Source of the DNA: Streptomyces xiaopingdaonensis
GTDB taxonomy: Bacteria; Actinomycetota; Actinomycetes; Streptomycetales; Streptomycetaceae
Assembly: GCF_000262345.1 (NCBI RefSeq)
Contig: NZ_AJTQ01000062.1
Location: forward strand, 1 to 64,000
Reading direction: 5' to 3'
Length of the DNA stretch: 64,000 nt
Shown here piece after piece: positions 9,072 to 17,604 of the stretch; positions within the stretch are counted from its first letter, which is position 1, and every line of letters begins with the position of its first letter. The position numbers and the translations under genes are program-made. The notes below the pieces were generated by a model. That model was not told the DNA's origin. It saw only the letters and a list, made by a program, of their open reading frames with translations, and ran no database searches.

Positions 9072-9782
9072 TCAGGCGAGCATGCGCGCGAGGACCCCGA
9101 ACGCGGGGGTGTGCGGAACGAGCGCCGCGAAGTGCCCGCTGCCGGGGAGCAGGTGGAGCCGTGCGCCCCAGTTGTTGGCGTACCTGCGGGAGAGTTCGAG
9201 CGGGACGTCGGTGTCGGCGGTGCCGTGGAGGAGCTCGACGGGGACCCGGGGGAGCAGCCGCATCGGGTCGGCCGCCGCCCACGTCTCGGGCCCTGCCGCG
9301 CGGCCGAGGAACGCCGCCGCGGCGCCCTCGCTGAGGCGCAGCTCCCAGGCCCGCTGGAGGTCGGCGACGGCGCCGTAGGTGAGGACGCGCGCGGCAGCAC
9401 GCTCCCGCACGGCCGCGGCGTGGAGGGCGAGTTGGCCGCCTGCGGAGTGGCCGAGGAGCACCGCGGGCGGGGCGCCGAGCAGGTCGAGCGCGGCCTGCAC
9501 GTCCTCCGCCGTCTGCGGCCAGCCGCCGCCGTCCCCTACCCTGCGGTACTCGATGAGCGCGACGCGCATGCCGCGCGCGGCCAGCGCGGAGGCGAACGGC
9601 GTCAGGTGGCCGCGGTCCCACTCCTGCCGCCAGAAGCCTCCGTGGACCACGGCGATGTCGGGCCCGGGGCCCGACTCGCCGTAGAAATCGACGACTTGGT
9701 CCTCATGCGGCCCGTACGCCTCGGTGCGCTCCGGCGCGACGCGGCCGGCCTCCAGGAGAGCACTGAGCTCGGAGTCACTCAA
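9072..9782 (-). CDS. Alpha/beta hydrolase, probable N-formylkynurenine formamidase
   Basis: This is a 236-residue alpha/beta hydrolase. HGGFW (47-51) is the oxyanion-hole motif seen in kynurenine formamidases and related esterases, GHSAGG places the nucleophile at Ser113, and Asp190/192 (HGTADTD) and His217 (GSGHFA) complete the triad. The start is a TTG at 9782 with GGGAGGG four bases upstream; it overlaps the kynU end by 8 bases, the same arrangement as kynU with kynA. As third gene of a kynA-kynU operon that otherwise lacks a formamidase, it most likely hydrolyses N-formylkynurenine to kynurenine. This is inference from context plus motifs; the classical KynB metalloenzyme fold is not present. 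Confidence 0.85.
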   Translation of the reverse strand: MSDSELSALLEAGRVAPERTEAYGPHEDQVVDFYGESGPGPDIAVVHGGFWRQEWDRGHLTPFASALAARGMRVALIEYRRVGDGGGWPQTAEDVQAALDLLGAPPAVLLGHSAGGQLALHAAAVRERAAARVLTYGAVADLQRAWELRLSEGAAAAFLGRAAGPETWAAADPMRLLPRVPVELLHGTADTDVPLELSRRYANNWGARLHLLPGSGHFAALVPHTPAFGVLARMLA

Positions 9783-11001
9783 CGGACCCTCCCGCCACCT
9801 CGCCGAGGACGCGCGCGGCACGCTCCGTGTCGCAGAACGAAGTGTAGAGCGGCGCGAAGCCGAAGCGGAGCACTCCGGGCGCCCGGAAATCCGCCAGGAC
9901 GCCGCGCTCACCGAGGAGTTGGAGTACCCGCTCGGCGCTCTCCGCCGGCCGCCAGCCCAGCGAGACCTGCCCCGCGCGGCGCCCGTGCGGCAGCGGCGTC
10001 AGCACGTGGGCGCGCGCCGGCGGGACGTGGACGGCGAGGCACCGCAGGAAGAAGTCGGTGAGCGCAAGGGACTTGGCGCGCACCACCTCGACGTCCACCC
10101 CCTCCCACACGCCGAGGGCCGTCTCCAGCGCCAGCAGCGACAGGATCTCCGGCGTACCGACCCGCCCGCGCGCCGGCCCCTGCGCAGGAACGTACGCGGG
10201 GGCCATCGCGAACGGCTCGGCGTGCGAGTTCCAGCCGGGGAGCGGGGAGTCGAACCGCGGTTGCAGCGCGCGACGGACGTAGAGGAAGGCGGGGGCGCCG
10301 GGGCCGCCGTTGAGGAACTTGTACGTGCAGCCGACGGCGAAGTCGACGCCGTCCGCGTCGAGTCGGACGGGGAGCACGCCGACGGTGTGGCAGAGGTCCC
10401 AGACGGTGCGGCCCCCCGCGGCGCGCACGGCGGCCGTCGTCGCCGCGAGGTCGTGGAGCTCGCCCGTGCGGTAGTCGGCGTGGTTGACGAGGGCGGCCGC
10501 GGTGCGCGGGCCCGAGGCGGCAGCGATCCGGTGCGCCGGCAGCGGACGCACCCGTACGCCGGTGAGCCGTGCCGCGGACTCGGCGACGTAGCCGTCGGTG
10601 GGGAACGTGCCCTCGTCGACGAGGAGTTCGTCCCGCTCGGCGTCCTCCCCGCGGGCGAGGCGCACCGCGGCCACCACCGCCTTGAAGACGTTGACGCTCG
10701 TGGAGTCGCCGACGACGAGCTGCCCGGGCTCCGCGCCCACGAGCGGTGCGATCAGGTCGCCGATCCGCTCGGGCGCCGTCCACCAACCCGACTCGGTCCA
10801 GGAGCGGATGCGCAGCTCGCCCCACTCCCGGGCGACCACCTCGGCGAGCCTTCCCTGCACGGCGGCGGGGAGCGCGCCGAGCGAGTTGCCGTCGAGGTAG
10901 ACGGTGTCGTCGAGGACGAACTCCGTGCGCTTGGCGGCGAGTCGGTCCTCCGCGTCGAGCCGTGCCGCCTCCTCGGCGAGGCGGTCCGCCGGGTCAGACA
11001 C
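9775..11001 (-). CDS. kynU: Kynureninase
   Basis: KynU is a PLP enzyme that cleaves kynurenine to anthranilate and alanine. The protein is 408 residues, normal for the family. It shows YLDGNSLGALP (35-45), the phosphate-contact GDSTSVN (98-104), NHADYRTGELHD (173-184), WDLCHTVG (201-208) and the PLP lysine in FAVGCTYKFLNGGPG (Lys228). The GTG start at 11001 overlaps the kynA stop by 8 bases, which suggests translational coupling. It is the second gene of the operon kynA-kynU-hydrolase. The pathway end product anthranilate can feed antibiotic precursors or catabolism; nothing here shows which. Confidence 0.96.
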   Translation of the reverse strand: MSDPADRLAEEAARLDAEDRLAAKRTEFVLDDTVYLDGNSLGALPAAVQGRLAEVVAREWGELRIRSWTESGWWTAPERIGDLIAPLVGAEPGQLVVGDSTSVNVFKAVVAAVRLARGEDAERDELLVDEGTFPTDGYVAESAARLTGVRVRPLPAHRIAAASGPRTAAALVNHADYRTGELHDLAATTAAVRAAGGRTVWDLCHTVGVLPVRLDADGVDFAVGCTYKFLNGGPGAPAFLYVRRALQPRFDSPLPGWNSHAEPFAMAPAYVPAQGPARGRVGTPEILSLLALETALGVWEGVDVEVVRAKSLALTDFFLRCLAVHVPPARAHVLTPLPHGRRAGQVSLGWRPAESAERVLQLLGERGVLADFRAPGVLRFGFAPLYTSFCDTERAARVLGEVAGGSVE

Positions 11002-11890
11002 GGCTGCGCGCCGTCCACAGCTCGGGGAAGACGGGTTTCGCGGCGCGCTTCTCCAGCCACGCGACCCCCGACGAGCCCCCGGTCCCCGTTTTCGCGCCCA
11101 TCGCCCGCCGCGTCGCGAGCAGGTGGTCGTTGCGCCATCGCCACACGAGCTCGGCGACCTCGACGAGCGCCTCGCCGAGCCGCAGCGGCCCCCGCCCGGA
11201 CTCCGGGGCCGCCACGACGCCCGCGTCGCCCGCCGCGCCCTCGGCCTCCGCCCGCTCGTCGGCGTAGATCGCGGCCCATGCCTCCTCCACGCCCGGGTGC
11301 GGTCGGTACGCCTCGCTGACGTCGCGCCGCAGCACCTCCTCGGGGATGGGCGCCCCGCACCGCGCGAGGTACGCGAGCGCCTCGTCGTAGACGCCGGGGC
11401 GGTGGAGCGCCTCCTCCAACTCGCGGTGCACACGCGGCGATCCGCGGTGCGGCACCAGCATCGACATCGACTTCTCGCCGAGCAGGAACTCCAGCCTGCG
11501 GTACATCGCGGACTGGAACCCCGAGCCGTCGCCGAGAGCGCCGCGGTAGGCGTTGAACTGGGCGGGGGTGAGGTGCGCCAGCGGCTCCCAGGACGCGTTG
11601 AGCGCGGCGAGCTCGCGTGTCGAGCGGCGCAGTGCGGCGAGCGCGGCGGGCAGGTCGTCGCGGCGGAGGGCTGCCGCCGCCGTCGAGAACTCGTGGACGA
11701 GCGCGGTGAACCACAGCTCCATCACCTGGGTGGTGACGAGGAAGGAGAGTTCTCCCGGGTCGTCGGAGAGCGGACGTTGGAGGTGGGTGAGCACCTCGGC
11801 TCGGACGTACTCCTCGTACGGCGTGGCCGCCTCGAAGTCCAGGTTGGGTGTCTCCTCGCCCTGGGGGGCGGCGGACGGACGCGTCGGCAT
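10994..11890 (-). CDS. kynA: Tryptophan 2,3-dioxygenase
   Basis: This heme dioxygenase opens the indole ring of tryptophan to give N-formylkynurenine. The 298 residues carry the family landmarks: TPYEEYVRAEVLTHLQ near the N-terminus, LSFLVTTQVMELWF (48-61) lining the substrate pocket, GFQSAMYRRLEFLLG (124-138), and the C-terminal VWRWRNDHLLATRRAMGAK in which His256 is the expected heme ligand, then GTGGSSGVAWLE. The ATG at 11890 has GAGGGAGG seven bases upstream. It is first gene of the operon with kynU and the alpha/beta hydrolase. It is divergent from an exported amidohydrolase, with about 185 bases of shared promoter region. Confidence 0.95.
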   Translation of the reverse strand: MPTRPSAAPQGEETPNLDFEAATPYEEYVRAEVLTHLQRPLSDDPGELSFLVTTQVMELWFTALVHEFSTAAAALRRDDLPAALAALRRSTRELAALNASWEPLAHLTPAQFNAYRGALGDGSGFQSAMYRRLEFLLGEKSMSMLVPHRGSPRVHRELEEALHRPGVYDEALAYLARCGAPIPEEVLRRDVSEAYRPHPGVEEAWAAIYADERAEAEGAAGDAGVVAAPESGRGPLRLGEALVEVAELVWRWRNDHLLATRRAMGAKTGTGGSSGVAWLEKRAAKPVFPELWTARSRV

Positions 11891-12075
11891 GGTGGTGCCT
11901 CCCTCGTGGTGTGGCCGGGGTCGCCGGGCTTCTGCGGCGATCATCGGCCGGGGCACGAGCCGACGGCAAGAGCAGAGCACGAAACGCCCGGAGGGGCGCA
12001 CACGCGCCGACCGATCCGGCTCGCACCCCGGCGCGTCCACGCGAAGTCCCCCGCACGGGGGAGATGTTGCCCGTA

Positions 12076-13221
12076 ATGACGCGCGCGGCACCCCGCACCC
12101 GACACCCTGTTCCGGTGACTCATACCCGCCACCGCACGGCCCGGCTGGCCGCAGCCACCGCCTCCGCCGTCCTCGCCTGCACGCTCCTCGCCGCCTCTCC
12201 GGGAGCCCAGGCGGCCGCCGCCGACTGCTTCGACCGCGAGAAGGAGCCGTACACCTCGAAGGTCGATTCGCACCTGCACTTCCGCCCCTTCGGAGGCAAG
12301 CCGATCCCCTGGGAGGAGATGCTCGGGTACCTCCAGAAGAGCGGCGTCGAGTACGCCAACGTCTACGGCATCGGCCAGACGCTCCCGTACGACTCGAGCT
12401 GCACCTACTACCTCGACTGCCCCGGCACCCCCGTCACCCCCTCGATGCGCAACGACTTCGCCAACGCCGCCTCCTACGCGGCCGACCCGCCCCCGGACGA
12501 CGTCCACCTGACGATGTCGATGACCTTCCCCGACCTCGCGCACCCCGAGGGCGTCCTCGACCGCATGGAACTCCTCGACGAGAACTACCCCGGGCTCTTC
12601 CGCTGGATGGGCGAGGTCAACGTCATCAAGCAGGCGCTCCTCCCCAACGGCCACGAGGCCGCGGGCGAGAAGGCGATCGACGGCTGGGCCCCGTTCATGC
12701 GCGAGCTGCGCGAGCGGGACATCCCGCTCACCCTCCACTCCGACCTCGGCAACAACGCGGACCCGACGAAGTACCTCCACCTCATGGAGCACGTGCTGGA
12801 GCGCTACCCGGAGAACAAGATCGTCTGGGCGCACGCGGGGCTCTCCAAGGAGCTCACCGAGATCGGCCCGGACGAACACCTCGGCATCCTCGGGCGCCTG
12901 CTCGACAAGTACCCGAAGCTCACCCTCGACATCTCCTGGCGCGTGCTCTGGGACGAGTACTTCTCGGACCCCGAGATCCGCGGCCGTTACGTCGACTTCC
13001 TCGACCGCCACCCGACGAGGGTCATCCCCGGGACCGACTTCGTCGCCTCCGACGACAAGGACTTCGCCGTCTACGAAGAGGAGTTGGAGGTCACCTCGCG
13101 GATCAACCGCGACCTGAGCGACGAGGCGTTCCGCGGCATCGCGCTCGGCGGCAACTACTTCCGCCTCACCGGGCTCGAGGAGAAGGCCCCGCCGATCTGC
13201 GAGTCCGGGCAGCGCCCCTGA
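12076..13221 (+). CDS. Exported amidohydrolase-superfamily protein
   Basis: This is a 381-residue protein with a probable signal peptide (basic start, hydrophobic RLAAATASAVLACTLLAA, likely cleavage after GAQA near residue 47). The mature part is a TIM-barrel amidohydrolase-2 type: the strand-1 metal motif reads DSHLHFRPFGG (His66, His68). Further candidate ligands are in LTLHSDLG, WAHAGLS and PGTDFVASDD. Several CYS residues early in the mature chain may form disulphides. The start is uncertain: ATG 12076 has GGGGGAG about 12 bases upstream; GTG 12115 would also keep the signal peptide. The substrate is unknown. It resembles decarboxylase-type amidohydrolases such as ACMSD in fold, but export argues against that role. 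Confidence 0.8.
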   Translation: MTRAAPRTRHPVPVTHTRHRTARLAAATASAVLACTLLAASPGAQAAAADCFDREKEPYTSKVDSHLHFRPFGGKPIPWEEMLGYLQKSGVEYANVYGIGQTLPYDSSCTYYLDCPGTPVTPSMRNDFANAASYAADPPPDDVHLTMSMTFPDLAHPEGVLDRMELLDENYPGLFRWMGEVNVIKQALLPNGHEAAGEKAIDGWAPFMRELRERDIPLTLHSDLGNNADPTKYLHLMEHVLERYPENKIVWAHAGLSKELTEIGPDEHLGILGRLLDKYPKLTLDISWRVLWDEYFSDPEIRGRYVDFLDRHPTRVIPGTDFVASDDKDFAVYEEELEVTSRINRDLSDEAFRGIALGGNYFRLTGLEEKAPPICESGQRP

Positions 13222-13237
13222 CGGTTCCGGACGCACC

Positions 13238-13278
13238 GCGCCCCCGCTCGCCGGCTCGTCGCCGGTGGGCGGGGGCGC
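13238..13278. terminator. Bidirectional terminator after amidohydrolase and DUF3151 genes
   Basis: GCGCCCCCGC pairs with GCGGGGGCGC, enclosing a second inner stem around GCCGGC/GCCGGT. It lies between the converging amidohydrolase and DUF3151 genes. Confidence 0.7.
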
Positions 13279-13296
13279 TCGGTCGAGGCGGGGCGC

Positions 13297-13710
13297 TCAG
13301 CTCAGCGTCGCCGCAGCCGTCGGGGAGCTGTCCTTGAGGAACTCCGTGCACCGCTGGTACTCCTCCTCCTCGCCGATCGCCTGGGCGGCGCGGGCGAGTG
13401 CGTGGAGTGCGCGGAGGAAGCCGCGGTTGGGCTCGTGCTCGAACGGCACCGGGCCGTGGCCCTTCCAGCCGCTCCTGCGGAGCGCGTCGAGGCCCCGGTG
13501 GTAGCCGGTCCGCGCGTACGCGTACGACTCGACGGTGCTGCCGCGCTCGAACGCCTCGTCGGCGAGCTGCGCCCAGGCCAGCGAGGAGGTCGGGTAGCGC
13601 GCCGCGACCTCGGAGGGCGCGGTGCCCGCGGCGAGCAGCTCGCGGGGGCCCGGATCGTCGGGCAGGTGGGTGGGGGGTGGTCCCCCCAGCAGGTTCTCGT
13701 GAATGGCCAT
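13297..13710 (-). CDS. DUF3151 family protein
   Basis: This is a 137-residue actinobacterial conserved protein of unknown function. It begins MAIHENLLGGPPPTHLPDDP, the usual start of the family, and contains the conserved SLAWAQLADEAFERGSTVESYAYARTGYHRGLDALRRSGWKG block and an EPNRGFLRALHALARAA helix. It is soluble with no signal peptide. The GGAGG motif is only one base from the ATG, unusually tight, yet the family N-terminus supports this start. It is downstream of fba on the same strand, 130 bases away, a neighbourhood I recognise as conserved in Streptomyces. No function should be assigned. Confidence 0.88.
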   Translation of the reverse strand: MAIHENLLGGPPPTHLPDDPGPRELLAAGTAPSEVAARYPTSSLAWAQLADEAFERGSTVESYAYARTGYHRGLDALRRSGWKGHGPVPFEHEPNRGFLRALHALARAAQAIGEEEEYQRCTEFLKDSSPTAAATLS

Positions 13711-13842
13711 ACCTCCAGTCTGCACGGTCGCTCGACCGGCCGGTACGGGACTGGGCGCCCCGCAGCGCGGCCGGACGGCGGGCACCGGACCGCGCGGGGC
13801 CGGGACCGCCTCGCGGCGGCCGGGCCCCGTGCGGTGGCGGCG

Positions 13843-14868
13843 TCACGTCAGACGGGTGCCCGTGGAGCGGAGGTTGGTGCAGGCGCGGACGACGCGCTCG
13901 GCCATGCCCTGCTCGGCGGCCTTGCCCCAGCTACGGGGGTCGTAGACCTTCTTGTTGCCGACGTCCCCGTCGACCTTCAGGACCCCGTCGTAGTTGCGGA
14001 ACATGTGGTCGGCGACGGGCCGGGTGAAGGCGTACTGGGTGTCGGTGTCGAGGTTCATCTTGACGACGCCGTTCTCCAGCGCCGTCGCGATCTCCTGCTC
14101 GCTGGAGCCGGAGCCGCCGTGGAAGACGAAGTCGAAGGGCTGCCCCGACCTGCCGAACTTCGCGGCGACGCCCTCCTGGAGGTCCTTGAGCAGCTCGGGG
14201 CGGAGGACGACGTTGCCCGGCTTGTAGACGCCGTGGACGTTGCCGAAGGAGGCGGCGAGGAGGTAGCGGCCCTTCTCGCCGAGGCCGAGCGCCTCGGCCG
14301 TGCGCATCGCGTCCTCGACGGTGGTGTACAGCTCGTCGTTGATCTCGTGGGTGACGCCGTCCTCCTCACCGCCCGTGGGGGTGATCTCGACCTCGAGGAC
14401 GATCTTGGCGGCGGCGGCCTGTGCGAGCAGCTCCTGACCGATCTCCAGGTTGTCCCTGAGCGTCTCGGCCGAGCCGTCCCACATGTGCGACTGGAAGAGC
14501 GGCCCCTCGCCGCGGTCGACGCGCTCCTTGGAGTGGGCGATGAGCGGACGGACGTAGCCGTCGAGCTTGTCCTTGGGGCAGTGGTCGGTGTGGAGGGCGA
14601 CGTTCACCGGGTACTTGGCGGCGATGACGTGCGCGTACTCGGCAAGCGCCACGGCACCGGTGACCATGTCCTTGCTGTACTGGCCGCCGAGGAACTCGGC
14701 CCCGCCCGTGGAGATCTGCACGATGCCGTCGCTCTCCGCCTCGGCGAAGCCGCGCAGCGCGGCGTTGAGGGTCTGCGAGGAGGTGACGTTGATGGCCGGG
14801 TAGGCGAACCTGCCCTCCTTGGCCCGGTCGAGCATCTCGGTGTAGACCGCGGGGGTCGCGATGGGCAT
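13843..14868 (-). CDS. fbaA: Class II fructose-bisphosphate aldolase
   Basis: This glycolytic and gluconeogenic enzyme interconverts fructose 1,6-bisphosphate with glyceraldehyde 3-phosphate and dihydroxyacetone phosphate using zinc. It has 341 residues. Family features: FAYPAINVTSSQTLNAALRGFAEAESDGIVQIS near the N-terminus, the catalytic Asp and zinc His in LHTDHCPKDKLDG (about 92-104), the GGEEDG loop, FGNVHGVYKPGN with another zinc ligand, and the phosphate-binding HGGSGSS and NLDTDTQYAFTRP. The start ATG has TAGGAGCGG ahead of it. The gene lies between pyrE and DUF3151, all on the minus strand. Confidence 0.97.
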   Translation of the reverse strand: MPIATPAVYTEMLDRAKEGRFAYPAINVTSSQTLNAALRGFAEAESDGIVQISTGGAEFLGGQYSKDMVTGAVALAEYAHVIAAKYPVNVALHTDHCPKDKLDGYVRPLIAHSKERVDRGEGPLFQSHMWDGSAETLRDNLEIGQELLAQAAAAKIVLEVEITPTGGEEDGVTHEINDELYTTVEDAMRTAEALGLGEKGRYLLAASFGNVHGVYKPGNVVLRPELLKDLQEGVAAKFGRSGQPFDFVFHGGSGSSEQEIATALENGVVKMNLDTDTQYAFTRPVADHMFRNYDGVLKVDGDVGNKKVYDPRSWGKAAEQGMAERVVRACTNLRSTGTRLT

Positions 14869-15107
14869 CTGTCCGCTCCTAAGGGGTGGTTGTCTCGGAC
14901 GTCTTCGAGCAGGTTGCGACGACTGCGCGAAGTCGGGTCGGGCTCAACGGATCGACGGCATCGTCGTATGCCATCTTCCCAGACGTTCCGGACGCCCGGG
15001 CCACCGGTTCACGAGTGCACAACTCGCGGGTGACGCAAAGGGATCGCCCGCCGGAACGCGGACGGGGCGCACGACGGGCAGCGCACGCGGGGCGCGTCGG
15101 CCTGCGC

Positions 15108-15647
15108 TCAGTCGAGGTCGAGGTCGGCGAGGTCGTAGGCGTGGACGTAGTCGAGCCCCGCGCGCGCCAACGCGGGAGCCGCGCCCCGCTCGACGAGCGT
15201 CGCCACCGCCACCACCTCGGCGCCCGCCTCACGCACCGCCTCCACCGCGGTGAGCGGGGTGTTGCCCGTCGTCGAGGTGTCGTCGACGACGAGGACGCGG
15301 CGCCCCGCGATCTCCGGGCCCTCCACGCGGCGCTGCATGCCGTGCGCCTTCCCCGTCTTGCGGACCACGAAGGCGTCGAGACGCCGGCGGCGGGCCGCCG
15401 CGGCGTGCAGCATCGCCGTCGCGACCGGGTCGGCGCCCAGGGTGAGGCCGCCGACGGCGTCGAAGTCGAGGTGGGCCGTGGCGTCGAGGAGGACCTGGCC
15501 CGCGAGCGGCGCCGCCGCGCCGTCGAGGGTGATCCGGCGCAGGTCGATGTAGAAGTCCGCCTCCTGCCCAGAGGAGAGCGTCACCTTGCCGTGCACGACG
15601 GCCTTGTCCTTGATCTGCTGCAGCAGCTCGCCGCGTACGTCGTTCAT
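15108..15647 (-). CDS. pyrE: Orotate phosphoribosyltransferase
   Basis: PyrE transfers phosphoribose from PRPP to orotate, making OMP for pyrimidine synthesis. It has 179 residues. The N-terminus has GKVTLSSGQEADFYIDLRRITLD, the orotate-side motif; FVVRKTGKAHG carries the conserved basic loop; the PRPP-binding signature is VLVVDDTSTTGNTP (about 118-131). I took the ATG at 15647 because the family start MNDVRGELLQQI fits; upstream in-frame sequence is Arg/Pro-rich. It is separated from fba by about 240 bases and from the epimerase gene by about 85 bases. Anthranilate-type relatives exist, but the motif set is that of PyrE. Confidence 0.95.
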   Translation of the reverse strand: MNDVRGELLQQIKDKAVVHGKVTLSSGQEADFYIDLRRITLDGAAAPLAGQVLLDATAHLDFDAVGGLTLGADPVATAMLHAAAARRRRLDAFVVRKTGKAHGMQRRVEGPEIAGRRVLVVDDTSTTGNTPLTAVEAVREAGAEVVAVATLVERGAAPALARAGLDYVHAYDLADLDLD

Positions 15648-15733
15648 GGGGCACGAGCTTACGGGGCGGCGGCTCGGCCGCGGGCGGCGCGACCGGAAAG
15701 CCGCCCGACACACGTGCGCCGCAGGGGAGTCGG

Positions 15734-16579
15734 CTACGGGCGGCGCCAGGTGAAGGTGGCCGCGGCCTCCAGCGGCTCCAGCGGCGTGACGAGGCCGGGG
15801 TGGGTGTTGAGGCCGTCGGGCGGTCCGGTCTGCGGCTCGACGCAGATCCCCTCGGGCTGCTCGTCGTAGACGACGAGCCACTCCATCCGGCTGCCGACCG
15901 TGAGCTCGAGCGCCCCGGGCCAGGTGAGCGTCGCCTCGACGCCGTCCGGCATACCGAAGCAGTCGTCCCAGGGGCCGGGTTGCGGATCGATGCGCCGACC
16001 CGTCGGGAGGTGATCGGGCCCGCGCTCCTCCTGCCACTGCGGCGCGAAGTCGAGCCTCGCCTCCTCGCCGCCGTCGAGGGTGCGGCGGAACCAGGGGTGC
16101 CAGCCGGCCTGCGCGGGGAACGTCGCCTCGGGGCTCTCGACGCCGAGGCCGAGGTGGAGGGAGCCGCCGTCCTCGGCGAGTTCCACGGTATGGGTGACCT
16201 TCCCCTCCCACGGCCAGGGGTCGGTGAGTTCGCAGGTGAGGACCGCCGAGCGGGTGTCGCGGCGTGCGACCTCCCAGGCGGTGTCGCGCACGGTGCCGTG
16301 GATGGCGTGCGGGCCGTTGGTCACCGGGAGTTGGTAGAGCTCGCCGCCGTTGCGGAACCGGCCGCGGTCGACCCGTCCGCACCAGGGCACCATCAGGAAG
16401 AGGCCGTACCGCTCCCCCTGCCGGAGCAGCTCGGTGCCGCCGACGCGGAGCGAGCTGATGCGGCTTCCGCGCGCCGGTTGGATCGTCAACTCCGCGTCCC
16501 CTGCCCGGAGGACGACTTGCTCCTCGGCGTCCCCGGCGTCCGCGGCTCCCGTGGCTTCCGTGGGGGTCAGCTCAGTCAT
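15734..16579 (-). CDS. Aldose 1-epimerase family protein
   Basis: This is a 281-residue galactose mutarotase-like beta-sandwich protein. It carries GSRISSLRVGGTELL, a glucose-6-phosphate epimerase/aldose epimerase N-terminal motif, then VPWCGRVDRGRF with the sugar-binding Arg, PHAIHGTVRDTAWEV with a catalytic His, AGWHPWFRR with a second catalytic His, and near the end EPQTGPPDGLN with the likely catalytic Glu. The probable reaction is alpha/beta anomer interconversion of a hexose or hexose phosphate; the exact sugar is unknown. The start ATG at 16579 follows a standard context. It is transcribed alone or with pyrE. Confidence 0.9.
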   Translation of the reverse strand: MTELTPTEATGAADAGDAEEQVVLRAGDAELTIQPARGSRISSLRVGGTELLRQGERYGLFLMVPWCGRVDRGRFRNGGELYQLPVTNGPHAIHGTVRDTAWEVARRDTRSAVLTCELTDPWPWEGKVTHTVELAEDGGSLHLGLGVESPEATFPAQAGWHPWFRRTLDGGEEARLDFAPQWQEERGPDHLPTGRRIDPQPGPWDDCFGMPDGVEATLTWPGALELTVGSRMEWLVVYDEQPEGICVEPQTGPPDGLNTHPGLVTPLEPLEAAATFTWRRP

Positions 16580-16675
16580 ACGCCGCACCCTAACCGTCCG
16601 CACCCCGACTGCCGACAGGGCACGGAGGCGGCGCGGTCGGCGTCGCCGCGGCCGCGCGCGCTCGTCGACGGGGGT

Positions 16676-17509
16676 TCAGCTCCGGAGGAAGGCGAGCAGG
16701 TCCTGGTTGAACTTGTCCTTGTGGCCGGGGACGACGGCGATACCGTGCGAGCCGCCTTCGTACACCTTGAGCGTCGCGTCCGGGACGATCCGGGCCGTCT
16801 TCTCGCCTGTGGCCTCGAACGGCACGATCTGGTCGTCGTCGCCGTGCACGACCAGCGTGGGGACGTCGAACTTCTTCAGGTCCTCGGTGAAGTCGGTCCG
16901 CTCGAAGGCCGTGACGCAGTCGACGCCCGCCTTGATGCTCTGCGCCATCGCCATCAGCCAGAACGCGTCCCGATTGCCCTGCGTCGCCTGGTTGCCGGGG
17001 CGGTTGCCGCCGAGGAAGCTCTCGGCGGTGTCCTTCCAGAACTGCGAGCGCTCCTTCCGGATGCCGTTCCTGATCTCCTCGAAGACCTGCGCCGGTACGC
17101 CTTCCGGGTTGCTGTCCGACTGGCTCATCAGCGGCGGGATCGCCGAGAGCAGGACCGCCTTGGAGACCCGGTCGGTGCCGTGCCTGCCGACGTAGCGGGC
17201 GAGTTCGCCGCCGCCCATGGAGTGGCCGACGAGCGTGACGTCCTGGAGGTCGAGCGCGGTGAGCAGGTCGTTGAGGTCGTCGGCGAAGGTGTCGAAGTCG
17301 TAGCCCTCCCACGGCTGCGTGGAGCGGCCGTGGCCCCTGCGATCGTGCGCGATGCCGCGGAAACCGTTCTCCGCGACGTACTTCATCTGGTCCTCCCACG
17401 CGTCCGCGTTGAGCGGCCAGCCGTGGACGAAGACGACGGTGGGGCCGCTGCCCCAGTCCTTGTAGAAGAGCTTCTCGCCGTCCCGGGTCGTGACCGTGCC
17501 AGTACCCAT
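16676..17509 (-). CDS. Alpha/beta hydrolase, non-heme chloroperoxidase-like
   Basis: This is a 277-residue alpha/beta hydrolase. HGWPLNADAW forms the oxyanion region (29-38), GHSMGGGE places the nucleophile at Ser97, VVHGDDDQIVPFE carries the acid, and GGSHGIAV the catalytic His. The sequence style (IAHDRRGHGRSTQPWEGYDFDTFADDLNDLL) is that of cofactor-free haloperoxidase/arylesterases, which as a rule act physiologically as esterases or perhydrolases. The ATG at 17509 has GAGAGGA upstream. The substrate is unknown, and no pathway partner is evident among its neighbours. Confidence 0.9.
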   Translation of the reverse strand: MGTGTVTTRDGEKLFYKDWGSGPTVVFVHGWPLNADAWEDQMKYVAENGFRGIAHDRRGHGRSTQPWEGYDFDTFADDLNDLLTALDLQDVTLVGHSMGGGELARYVGRHGTDRVSKAVLLSAIPPLMSQSDSNPEGVPAQVFEEIRNGIRKERSQFWKDTAESFLGGNRPGNQATQGNRDAFWLMAMAQSIKAGVDCVTAFERTDFTEDLKKFDVPTLVVHGDDDQIVPFEATGEKTARIVPDATLKVYEGGSHGIAVVPGHKDKFNQDLLAFLRS

Positions 17510-17604
17510 CGGAGTCCTCTCGCTCGGGAGGGCCCGGCACGCCGGACCCGCTGCCACTGTGACGAGTGTGCGCAAAGCCGGCGAGAGGCGCAGCCCGGAG
17601 GCGC

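Noticed and set aside
12076..13221. The exported amidohydrolase as the ACMSD step of the kynurenine pathway
   Set aside because: Although amidohydrolase-2 members include ACMSD, the protein carries a signal peptide and the 3-hydroxyanthranilate oxygenase gene is absent. Proximity to kynA is divergent, not operonic.
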